Shown one piece after another: positions 7,674 through 14,987 of a stretch of DNA of 64,000 bases. The position numbers were made by a program, and so were the translations under genes. Positions within the stretch are counted from its first letter, which is position 1. Each line of letters opens with the position of its first letter. The DNA is from Alteribacillus bidgolensis (GTDB taxonomy: Bacteria > Bacillota > Bacilli > Bacillales > Marinococcaceae), in NCBI RefSeq assembly GCF_002886255.1, contig NZ_KZ614149.1, positions 3,717,272-3,781,271 on the forward strand, in the 5' to 3' direction. The notes under the pieces were generated by a model that saw only the letters and a list, made by a program, of their open reading frames with translations, searched no databases and was not told the origin of the DNA.

Positions 7674-8429
7674 ATGGCTGAAGAACTTGGATGTTACCTT
7701 TTTTGTGCAATACAAACAGAGGGAAATCAAACCTTTGGCAGTGCTGCTCTAGTTGGGGAAGAAAGGAAAGTATATACCGTCCACTATAAAAATTACGCGA
7801 TGGTCGTGGCTGATGCTCCTATCCAAGTGTACGAACCAAGTCGTAAAAATGCAAAAGCTCATCAGGAGACGATAGCAAAAGTAATGGAAGAGTTTACGGT
7901 TGTTCCGATGAGTTTTGGCACCGTATTAAAAACGAACGAAGACGTTTACCTTTTACTAGAGCAGCTAGAGGAGCAATTAAAAGAGATCTTTCCAAAAGTA
8001 AACAACAAAATAGAAGTCGGTTTAAAAGTAATTGGAAAAAAAGAATGGCTATATCAAGAAGCCAATCAGCAATCTGATATAAAAAAATTAAAAGAAAAAA
8101 CGAAATCAAAACAAGAAAGTTATTATGATCAAATTCAGATTGGAGAGCGTGCGGAGTATTTTGTAAGAGGACTGCATGAAAAAATAGAGAACGAAATCTT
8201 TTCTCCATTGGAGGAAATCGCAGAGGCTTCAGTTAGCAACGAAGTGATTAGTGAGCGAATGCTTTTAAATGCTTCTTTTCTCATTGATCTAGAGAAAGAA
8301 GAAAAGTTTGATGAACTAGTTAATGAACTGTACGAAAAATGGCGGGATAAAACAGAATTTAAATATACTGGCCCTTGGCCTGCTTACAACTTTATAGATA
8401 TTAAGCTAAAAGCGAAGAGCGCTACATGA
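7674..8429 (+). CDS. gvpF: gas vesicle protein GvpF (GvpF/GvpL family)
   Basis: A 251-residue GvpF/L protein that associates with GvpA during assembly. The N-terminal ferredoxin-like fold reads GCYLFCAIQTEG and VPMSFGTVLKTNEDV, and the C-terminal family signature is TGPWPAYNF. It follows gvpN by 13 nt. The last four bases (ATGA) overlap the start of gvpG. Confidence 0.93.
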   Translation: MAEELGCYLFCAIQTEGNQTFGSAALVGEERKVYTVHYKNYAMVVADAPIQVYEPSRKNAKAHQETIAKVMEEFTVVPMSFGTVLKTNEDVYLLLEQLEEQLKEIFPKVNNKIEVGLKVIGKKEWLYQEANQQSDIKKLKEKTKSKQESYYDQIQIGERAEYFVRGLHEKIENEIFSPLEEIAEASVSNEVISERMLLNASFLIDLEKEEKFDELVNELYEKWRDKTEFKYTGPWPAYNFIDIKLKAKSAT

Positions 8430-8665
8430 TACACAAATTATTTACGTGGCCGCTTGATACTGTTATAACCGTAGGGGAAAAAGTGAAAGAAGAAATGGAC
8501 AAGGAACTTTACGACCTTGATCATATCCAGAAAAAACTTGCTCATGTGCAGATGTTATATGAAATGGGAGATATAACGGAAGAAGAATTTGATGAACAAG
8601 AAGAAGAGCTACTTGCACGCTTTCGAATAGCTAAAGAAAAAGAGCAGGAGGAAATCGAGGATTAG
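8426..8665 (+). CDS. gvpG: gas vesicle protein GvpG
   Basis: A 79-residue all-helical accessory protein. It has the family pattern of a short hydrophobic N-terminus (LFTWPLDTVITVGEKV) followed by helices with ELYDLDHIQKKLAHVQMLYEMGDITEEEFDEQEEELLARFR. It overlaps gvpF by ATGA, indicating translational coupling, and lies between gvpF and gvpL as in other Bacillus clusters. Confidence 0.93.
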   Translation: MIHKLFTWPLDTVITVGEKVKEEMDKELYDLDHIQKKLAHVQMLYEMGDITEEEFDEQEEELLARFRIAKEKEQEEIED

Positions 8666-8680
8666 AAAGGAGTAAGAGAA

Positions 8681-9547
8681 ATGAATGTATCTGCCCAAAC
8701 GAATACCTTGATTTATTTATATGCGTTTATACCAAGTAAAGAGTATGAGCAGACAGAGCTTAATTCCTTAGAAGGAATAGAAGCTCCTTATGAAGTGGAA
8801 TTTATATCATTTCCAGAGATGACGGCAGTTGTGACAAAAGTGCCGGAAGAAGAGTATTCGGAAGCCAATTTACAAAAAAATGTAGAAAACCTCCGCTGGC
8901 TGCAGAAAAAAGCATATCATCACCACAACCTGATGAATCAACTACATACACACTTCACCGTTCTGCCTTTAAAATTTGGTACGATTCATGAGACAAAAAG
9001 CCGATTGGAAAAAGTAGTTGAGAATCAGGAGAATAACATTCTAACTATGCTCAAACGTTTGAAAAATAAGGAAGAATGGAGTGTGAAAATCTATGCAGAT
9101 AAAGATCAATTTGTTTCCTCCTTTATGGAAAACAATAGCGACGTAAAAAAGAAAAAAGCAGAAATAAATCAACTGTCTCCAGGAAAGCAATTTTTTGCTA
9201 AAAAGAAAATGAATCAATGGATCGATGAAAAAGCCGAAGAAGATATGATCACACTTTGTGAGGAGTTTCATGAGAAGCTAGAACAATACAGCATGGATAC
9301 GGAGTTAAAAAAGAACTGGGAAAAGAAAATAACCGGCAGAAAGGAAGAAATGTGCTGGAACAGTGTTTATCTTGTAGAAAAAAATCAAAAGGAGCAGTTT
9401 TTAGATTGTCTCCAATCAAAAAAAGAAGAAGCAGAAAATGGTAATATAGGGCTTTTCTACGAAATAACCGGCCCTTGGCCTGCTTACCACTTTTCACAGT
9501 TTATGGAACGAGGTGAAAGCCATGCAGCAAGAGAGCCTGGAAAATAA
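8681..9547 (+). CDS. gvpL: gas vesicle protein GvpL (GvpF/GvpL family)
   Basis: The second GvpF/L paralogue, 288 residues, with YLYAFIPSKEYEQ at the N-terminus, LPLKFGTIHETK in the middle and the C-terminal signature TGPWPAYHF. A long charged coiled-coil insertion lies at about 140-225. The ATG at 8681 follows AAAGGAG. The 3' end overlaps gvpS by 26 nt. Confidence 0.93.
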   Translation: MNVSAQTNTLIYLYAFIPSKEYEQTELNSLEGIEAPYEVEFISFPEMTAVVTKVPEEEYSEANLQKNVENLRWLQKKAYHHHNLMNQLHTHFTVLPLKFGTIHETKSRLEKVVENQENNILTMLKRLKNKEEWSVKIYADKDQFVSSFMENNSDVKKKKAEINQLSPGKQFFAKKKMNQWIDEKAEEDMITLCEEFHEKLEQYSMDTELKKNWEKKITGRKEEMCWNSVYLVEKNQKEQFLDCLQSKKEEAENGNIGLFYEITGPWPAYHFSQFMERGESHAAREPGK

Positions 9548-9719
9548 AGATGTATCGCTGCTGGATATTTTAGATGCTGTGCTTGATAAAGGGGTTGTTA
9601 TACGCGGAGATCTTACCATTTCCATTGCTGATATTGATTTAGTTTATTTAGATTTACGTATTTTACTTGCATCTGTAGAGAAGGTAAAAGAATCAGGAGC
9701 AAGGGTATATCCGTCTTAA
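9522..9719 (+). CDS. gvpS: gas vesicle protein GvpS (GvpA-like minor subunit)
   Basis: A 65-residue GvpA-superfamily protein with LLDILDAVLDKGVVIRGDLTISIADIDLVYLDLRILLASVEKV. It matches the helix-sheet-helix core of GvpA/J/S proteins and is presumed a minor wall or nucleation component. The ATG at 9522 is preceded by GAGGTGA; a GTG at 9513 overlaps that site. It overlaps the end of gvpL. Confidence 0.9.
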   Translation: MQQESLENKDVSLLDILDAVLDKGVVIRGDLTISIADIDLVYLDLRILLASVEKVKESGARVYPS

Positions 9720-9740
9720 TAGAAAGGAGGCAATTTTAAA

Positions 9741-10049
9741 GTGGATAAAACAAAATCACTTTCTTCCATGCAAACGCACGAGCCGCAAGGGCGCATTTCT
9801 CTTGACCCGGGAAAAGCAGAAGAAGGGTTGTCACAGATTGTATTAACTGTTATTGAATTACTGAGGCAGCTAGTAGAAAAGCAAGCAATGAGAAGAGTGG
9901 AAGGGGGAGATTTAACAGAAGAACAAATAGAACAGTTAGGAACAGCTTTAATGAAATTAGAGGAAAAAATGGAAGAAATGAAAGAAATGTTCAATCTTGA
10001 TGATGAAGATTTAAATATAGACTTAGGACCACTTGGAAATTTACTATAA
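9741..10049 (+). CDS. gvpK: gas vesicle protein GvpK
   Basis: A 102-residue GvpK with the family signature RISLDPGKAEEGLSQIVLTVIELLRQLVEKQAMRRVE, then GDLTEEQIEQLG and an acidic C-terminus ending DLGPLGNLL. It starts with GTG at 9741 after AAAGGAGG, 21 nt from gvpS. Confidence 0.95.
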   Translation: MDKTKSLSSMQTHEPQGRISLDPGKAEEGLSQIVLTVIELLRQLVEKQAMRRVEGGDLTEEQIEQLGTALMKLEEKMEEMKEMFNLDDEDLNIDLGPLGNLL

Positions 10050-10075
10050 AAAAGTGTTAAGAAGGAGGCTTCCGC

Positions 10076-10402
10076 ATGCCTGTAGAACATCCAGTAGAAT
10101 CAAATAGTTTAGTAGATGTGTTAGAGACAGTACTAGATAAAGGGGTCGTTATTGCAGGGGATATTAAAATTAATTTAGCCGATGTAGAGTTGTTAACGAT
10201 AAAAATAAGGCTTATTGTTGCTTCTGTTGATAAAGCAAAAGAAATCGGCATGGATTGGTGGGAAAACGATCCGCACTATTCTTCTCACGCTAATAAAATA
10301 CAAGAAGAAAATCAGTCTTTGCAAGAGAGAGTAAAACAGCTAGAAGAGCGTCTGAAAAATGAATCTTCCATAGCTGCAGAAGAAAGAGGAAACTCCACAT
10401 GA
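10076..10402 (+). CDS. gvpJ: gas vesicle protein GvpJ (GvpA-like)
   Basis: A 108-residue GvpA-superfamily minor protein, thought to act at conical ends or in nucleation. The core reads LVDVLETVLDKGVVIAGDIKINLADVELLTIKIRLIVASVDKAKEIGMDWW, followed by a short coiled-coil tail (about 70-105). The ribosome site AAGGAGG precedes the ATG. The stop overlaps the next start as ATGA. Confidence 0.95.
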   Translation: MPVEHPVESNSLVDVLETVLDKGVVIAGDIKINLADVELLTIKIRLIVASVDKAKEIGMDWWENDPHYSSHANKIQEENQSLQERVKQLEERLKNESSIAAEERGNST

Positions 10403-10575
10403 TTCATCAATTTATGCAAGACATCGGACAGCTGATAAAGGACTTAGAAAAAGAAGGTCAGTCTTCAGTCAGCAGAATGTACGAAGAAACGACAAAAGAT
10501 AATAAGCCGGTGAGAAGATATGAATATCATTTCACAAGTAAAACTTTAAAGAATGATGATCCTAACTCTAAATAG
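10399..10575 (+). CDS. unrecognised 58-residue protein ending the gas-vesicle operon
   Basis: A short gene translationally coupled to gvpJ by an ATGA overlap. An amphipathic helical first half (MIHQFMQDIGQLIKDLEKEG) is followed by a Ser/Arg-rich turn and a basic, strand-like segment (VRRYEYHFTSKTL). It has no Cys, no membrane helix and no GvpA-like core. The coupling, codon use like its neighbours, and the operon terminator 50 nt downstream argue that it is real. It is not GvpT or GvpU, which are much longer in B. megaterium. I do not recognise the family. Confidence 0.7.
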   Translation: MIHQFMQDIGQLIKDLEKEGQSSVSRMYEETTKDNKPVRRYEYHFTSKTLKNDDPNSK

Positions 10576-10625
10576 AAAGGCGTGGGAATTAAAAATTGAA
10601 AAAAGACCTGGCGGCGTTAAAGATT

Positions 10626-10674
10626 AACCAGCTGACTTATCTTAAAAAGACATAAGTCAGCTGGTTATTTTATT
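10626..10674 (+). terminator. strong terminator of the gas-vesicle operon
   Basis: A perfect 15-bp stem aaccagctgacttat / ataagtcagctggtt with an 11-nt loop and the tail TTATTTTATTT. It marks the end of the gvp transcript. The 260 bp that follow, up to the next gene, hold only its presumed promoter (TATAAT at 10887-10892) and a short inverted repeat ctattta...taaatag around 10840-10857. Confidence 0.93.
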
Positions 10675-10936
10675 TGGGATAATAAGTATATATTAAGTTT
10701 TTAAAATGTGGGATGCAGGTTAAAAGATAGAACCGAAAATTCAGCGTATGTATTGGGAAGAATCAGCTTTTAATCAGGAAGACTAGCATTTAACATCATG
10801 CTCATTTCTTAAACTTATCCCTGAACTTGTACTATTTAGGTCTTTATTCTAAATAGATAGTCAAACAATGGTCAAAACTATTTTATTATAATATTGGTTT
10901 ATATGGTTTTTTTAAAAAAGAGGTGAGAAAATAGGG

Positions 10937-11959
10937 GTGCTCTCCAAAAATAAATCATTCCCCAGTAAAAAAGCAGTACATCGTCTTTTAAAGAGACTTA
11001 AGAGAAAAAAGAAGGTGATGGAAATACGTTCAATGACTGCATATGGAATTACTGTAGCTGGAGCATCCTTTTGGGGTCTAACCGGCCTTTTTGTACAAAA
11101 CCTTTATATTTTTGGTCTTTCTCCAATCCAGGTAGTCACCGTGCGAATGGTGCTCTCCACGATTATAATGTTCACCCTAGTCGGCATCATCCGGCCCTAT
11201 CTTTTAAAAATATTTATTCGAGACATTCCTCATTTTGTTGGTCTTGGTGTTGTAAGCATTGCGTTGTTTAACTGGTGTTATTTTACGGTAATGGAGCAGT
11301 CTTCTCTTTCTATTGCGGTCGTGCTGCTTTACACCAGCCCAGTATTTGTAGCTCTCATATCAAGGTTTATATTCAAGGAGCCCCTAACTCTTAATAAAAT
11401 CTCAGCAATTATACTTACACTAGCTGGCTGCAGCCTTGTTGCGGGTTTGCTGCCAGGAGGGGCAATGAATATAACGTTAACTGTATTAATGATAGGAGTG
11501 GCTTCTGGATTTTTTTGTGCGCTGTATAGTGTTATCGGAAAATTTGTGAGCAGAAAATATCATTCCGTTACCATTACGGCTTATTCTATGTTTTGCGGGA
11601 GTATCTTTCTATTACCGATTAGTGATTTGGAAAAAAACATAGAGCCGTTTACTCATCCAATGGCATGGGTCTACGCTGTGGGAAGTGTGATCATTTCAAC
11701 TATTTTAGCTTATGTGTTATATACTGCGGGCTTAAAGTATATCGAATCCAGCCACGCCGCGATCTTATCTACCGTAGAACCAATTGTAGCTATCATGGTA
11801 GGAATTACGGTCTTTAACGACGTCCTGACGATTTGGCAAAGTCTTGGGATAATGCTGGTATTCTCTTCTATTTTGTTAGCTGTATTTTCGAGAAAAAAGA
11901 AATTTATTGCAAAGAAGCCAAGAAAAAAATTGTTACCTGTTTTTCATTCTAAAAAATAA
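10937..11959 (+). CDS. EamA/DMT-family transporter
   Basis: A ten-helix drug/metabolite exporter, 340 residues from the GTG at 10937, with two EamA halves (about 38-165 and 178-315; ends IILTLAGCSLVAGLL and LGIMLVFSSILLAVF). The preceding AGAGGTGA lies about 11 nt upstream. The 27-residue Lys/Arg-rich N-terminal extension is unusual, and a start at the GTG/ATG around residues 27-28 would give a conventional length. The substrate is unknown. The gene stands alone, with a terminator-like hairpin downstream. Confidence 0.88.
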   Translation: MLSKNKSFPSKKAVHRLLKRLKRKKKVMEIRSMTAYGITVAGASFWGLTGLFVQNLYIFGLSPIQVVTVRMVLSTIIMFTLVGIIRPYLLKIFIRDIPHFVGLGVVSIALFNWCYFTVMEQSSLSIAVVLLYTSPVFVALISRFIFKEPLTLNKISAIILTLAGCSLVAGLLPGGAMNITLTVLMIGVASGFFCALYSVIGKFVSRKYHSVTITAYSMFCGSIFLLPISDLEKNIEPFTHPMAWVYAVGSVIISTILAYVLYTAGLKYIESSHAAILSTVEPIVAIMVGITVFNDVLTIWQSLGIMLVFSSILLAVFSRKKKFIAKKPRKKLLPVFHSKK

Positions 11960-12032
11960 AGCCAAGGTACCCTACAGCAGTTTATTAGTATCGAACGATA
12001 AAAAGTGATCGATTATAAATGAACGATACGAT

Positions 12033-12070
12033 AAAAGAATTCCGCTTGGAAAACGGTATTCTTTTATATT
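12033..12070 (+). terminator. terminator-like hairpin after the DMT transporter
   Basis: Arms aaaagaattccg and cggtattctttt (one mismatch) with a 9-nt loop are followed by ATATTTTG. Confidence 0.6.
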
Positions 12071-12138
12071 TTGTTAAACTGTATAAAAACTACTACTGTT
12101 TTCACCATGAAACTTGACAAAAAAGCGGGGCAAACGTC

Positions 12139-13488
12139 ATGCAGGGGGTTAAGTTCTTAACATATACGATGTATGTGTTTTTATATGTCATTCATATTTT
12201 TATAGAAAATGATTATTTACTTTACGGAATAGGCTTGCTTGGTATTGCTGCTATGTTTATTTCATTTTATGGAGCAAACCGGACTTATCGGGTGTTAGCC
12301 GCTGTATTTTTTAGTGTTTCTGTTTTCTTGTTTTTGGTGCATGACCTTCCGGTAAAAGATATTCCATTTTATTTCACCTCAATGGGGTTATTACTTTCGT
12401 TATTATACATGATTCCGCTAATAAATCATTTTATGATTGTCGGCAGGTATGAACGGTCTTTATATCGTCTATTACAATCAAATACTGCTGATTTAGCTCA
12501 GTTTTATCGTAGAACATCTTTTACGCATTATGTATTGGGGCTGTTTATCTTTCTTTCAGCCATTCCTATTGTGTACCGGTTTGTTGAGAAGCGTTTAACT
12601 GGCTTCTCACAGGATGTATTCCATCGTTTTGCAACGCAGTCAATGCTTCGCTCGTTTGCCAGCGTGAATGTATGGAGTCCGATTGAAGTTTATATTGCGC
12701 TGGTGCTTGGCATTACAAGTGTTTCTTATTTAAGCATCCTGCCTTGGCTCTTTGGTTTCTCGATTCTTATGTTGATGCTTGATTGGATTCTGGCAGGAAA
12801 GTACCATAAGTATTCGTTTGTGAATGAAACTGGTCCTAAACAATTTATCACTAAAAAAGAAGGACGTAAATTGGTAACAATGGTGCTCTTTTTTGTGTTG
12901 TTTATTAGTGCGGCATCTATGGTGCATTTGCTTATAGGTATTGATTTTTTCGAAGCTATTATTATTGTTATCTTACCTTACACTTTTATATGGGCTGCAG
13001 CTATTAAACGAATGATAACTTTTAGACGCTATAACATTCTTACATGGCCCAGGCAGATTAATACCATGCAAAATTTTATGCTGCTTTTTTTAACTTTAGG
13101 GCTTTTTAATGCAATTGTAGAACAAACGAATTTTTTTGCAGCTGTTCGCGAGTCTATGGCGGGGATAGGAGGAACTCCTATTTTGTTATTTTTATTATTA
13201 CAGCTTAGTGCTCTTGGGTTAGCGTGTACGGGAGTACATCCGCTTGTTACAATTAGTATGCAGGGACTGTTTGTAGAACCATTTTTACAAGAGATAAACC
13301 CGCTTAGCATAGCTATTGTGATGATTACTGCTACGCTTGCAAATGATGCAGCAGGAACATTTAACGTACCGATTACTATGATGAGCCAGTATATGAAACG
13401 ACAACCTTACCAGCTTACACTTTGGAATTTGCCGTTTGCTTTAATATTTGGGGGCACAGGAGTAGTAATTGCTTATCTCCTGTTATAA
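12139..13488 (+). CDS. uncharacterised polytopic membrane protein (transporter-like)
   Basis: A 449-residue integral membrane protein with about 12 hydrophobic helices and a charged central loop (about 225-250, KYSFVNETGPKQFITKKEGRK). The C-terminal half has features of DctM/NhaD/ArsB-like carriers: a re-entrant-looking GVHPLVTISMQG and TLANDAAGTFNVPITMMSQY, whose conserved-looking polar residues could bind an ion. I cannot assign a family or substrate. It is monocistronic, bounded upstream by a terminator and downstream by a reversed copy of the dispersed repeat. Confidence 0.7.
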   Translation: MQGVKFLTYTMYVFLYVIHIFIENDYLLYGIGLLGIAAMFISFYGANRTYRVLAAVFFSVSVFLFLVHDLPVKDIPFYFTSMGLLLSLLYMIPLINHFMIVGRYERSLYRLLQSNTADLAQFYRRTSFTHYVLGLFIFLSAIPIVYRFVEKRLTGFSQDVFHRFATQSMLRSFASVNVWSPIEVYIALVLGITSVSYLSILPWLFGFSILMLMLDWILAGKYHKYSFVNETGPKQFITKKEGRKLVTMVLFFVLFISAASMVHLLIGIDFFEAIIIVILPYTFIWAAAIKRMITFRRYNILTWPRQINTMQNFMLLFLTLGLFNAIVEQTNFFAAVRESMAGIGGTPILLFLLLQLSALGLACTGVHPLVTISMQGLFVEPFLQEINPLSIAIVMITATLANDAAGTFNVPITMMSQYMKRQPYQLTLWNLPFALIFGGTGVVIAYLLL

Positions 13489-13533
13489 ATGATGTGAAGG
13501 TATTTAGGGTTTGAGTGTGGAATATAAATTATA

Positions 13534-13636
13534 AGCGGAAGACATCGTTTTACGTATACTTTGATCCTTCAATAAACTTAAACTTTCTAAAGGTATTAAA
13601 AACTTGGCTGGCCGCCAAGTCCAAATGGCGGAAGCC
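13534..13636 (-). repeat. dispersed repeat, copy 2 (reverse orientation, rearranged)
   Basis: On the minus strand it reads CTTCCGCCATTTGGACTTGG, CGGCCAGCCAAGTTTTT, then a second partial unit TGAAGGATCAAAGTATACG ending CTTCCGC. The order is therefore hairpin half first, then promoter-like half, as expected from a junction between tandem units. On the plus strand the gccgcca...tggcgg hairpin plus TTAGTTTTTTCTTTT may terminate the upstream membrane-protein gene. Confidence 0.8.
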
Positions 13637-13704
13637 TTAGTTTTTTCTTTTATTCCTTTAAGGAAAATAAAAAATTTAAAGTATAAAGAAAGAAGGGTAA
13701 TAAA

Positions 13705-13947
13705 ATGGGTTTCTCTATGGAAATGAACTGGGAAATTATTACTCAAAAAAAAGCAGAACGCTTAGGGGAACGCTCTTTTCGTTTAATAAAAGAAGGGTAT
13801 CACATGTTTCCGCTCGACACTAAATTACCAATTCAAACGACCGAAGAAAAAGCCCCTTTTGGGAAAGCGATTATTACAAAGATGGAGTGGGGGACAGGTT
13901 GTACGACTCTCCACTATGAGCTTGTTTCGTTGAGCTCTGTTAATTAA
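13705..13947 (+). CDS. DUF2584 family protein
   Basis: An 80-residue soluble protein restricted to Bacillales. The family pattern is visible: MEMNW near the start, ERLGERSFRLIKEGYHMFPLDTKLPIQ, GKAIITKMEW and the conserved end YELVSLSSVN. The function is unknown. AGAAGGG precedes the ATG. It lies directly downstream of repeat copy 2. Confidence 0.85.
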   Translation: MGFSMEMNWEIITQKKAERLGERSFRLIKEGYHMFPLDTKLPIQTTEEKAPFGKAIITKMEWGTGCTTLHYELVSLSSVN

Positions 13948-14039
13948 TGGCAGTATGCTCTCACAAGTGGTTGAAAAATCGAAAGAGCTGCCCTCATAAG
14001 TATACTTCTTTTGGGATAGCTCTTTCTCTAGAAACAATT

Positions 14040-14846
14040 CTAAACAAACACCATTTCCTTTGTTTCTCCACGCATGCTTCGAACTTCATCAGGATTAGCA
14101 ATGACTGTCGGCTGAAAATCAATAAGTATAGCCGATCGTTCTCCTGGACCGTCTGCATCTCCTTTTTCAACCTCACCGACATAATGTGTAACTAAGGGAT
14201 CATACACACCGTAAGATTCTAAAGGGTTTTCTAAATAAAAAGAAGTCGTTATATCTTTTTCATCCAAGCCCTCCGGCATTTTGCCGCGCTGAGAAGGATT
14301 AGAAATAGCATTCATCCCGCCCAAGATATTTCGTCTTCTGATTAAGTGAGCAAAAGTAAAGGGTTCGCCGTCTTGATGAAGGTTGTTTGGTGATGATATT
14401 GCCACATCTCCCTCTTTTTCTACTTGCAGTTTCACAAAGTGGACTCCCGCATGGACGGGCATTAACGCATCTTCTCTCATCCAAAACGTTTCTTTAAAAT
14501 CAAAACGAATAATTTTTTCAAGCAGTCGATTGGCCATTGTCTCCTTTGTCAGTGAAGGAAAACGCCGATATTCTCCGGTATATTCAGGGTTGAAGCTGCC
14601 TTGAAAATATTCGTAATAGGCTTTTCCGTCCACTTCGGATTCAGGCAGCCATTGAATTTGATATGTTTTAGGCATGACTACAGCCCTGGCATAACGCCTG
14701 TAACGATTTAAATGAGGGGCATATTCATCAGGCGGCAGGTTGTCAAAAGCGCTTGTTAACTTTTCTAGATCTGTTTCTATTCCTTCATATTTAATCATAT
14801 TTATTAAGTCATAATAGGCAAAGCCAGTTTCCTTTAATTGGCTCAC
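14040..14846 (-). CDS. 2OG-Fe(II) dioxygenase family protein (isoleucine dioxygenase-like)
   Basis: A 268-residue member of the 2OG-Fe_Oxy_2 family (PF10014), which includes the L-isoleucine 4-dioxygenase of B. thuringiensis. The predicted iron ligands are the HxD pair in LHQDGEPFTFAHL (about 160) and a distal His near YDPLVTHYVGEV; FSFxx/ILIDFQPT follows as the 2OG-side strand. It probably hydroxylates a free or small aliphatic amino acid; the substrate is not deducible. The GTG at 14846 is preceded by GGAGG at 8 nt; the upstream TTG overlaps that site. It is divergent from topB. Confidence 0.82.
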   Translation of the reverse strand: MSQLKETGFAYYDLINMIKYEGIETDLEKLTSAFDNLPPDEYAPHLNRYRRYARAVVMPKTYQIQWLPESEVDGKAYYEYFQGSFNPEYTGEYRRFPSLTKETMANRLLEKIIRFDFKETFWMREDALMPVHAGVHFVKLQVEKEGDVAISSPNNLHQDGEPFTFAHLIRRRNILGGMNAISNPSQRGKMPEGLDEKDITTSFYLENPLESYGVYDPLVTHYVGEVEKGDADGPGERSAILIDFQPTVIANPDEVRSMRGETKEMVFV

Positions 14847-14987
14847 AAGTATTACCTCCAACTGAAATATAACTCATTGACACTATAAAAGTTTATCACG
14901 TTTCCTAGAATAGCAAAATGATCTATAATGATGGAAGGAACATTCGTTCTTATTGTAAACTGAATAAAGAATCAAGGAGCGAAGAAA

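Noticed and set aside
10596..10655. 19-codon frame from TTG ending inside the gvp terminator
   Set aside because: Poor ribosome site and its second half is the terminator stem; probably chance, although it could be the stub of a deleted gvp gene.
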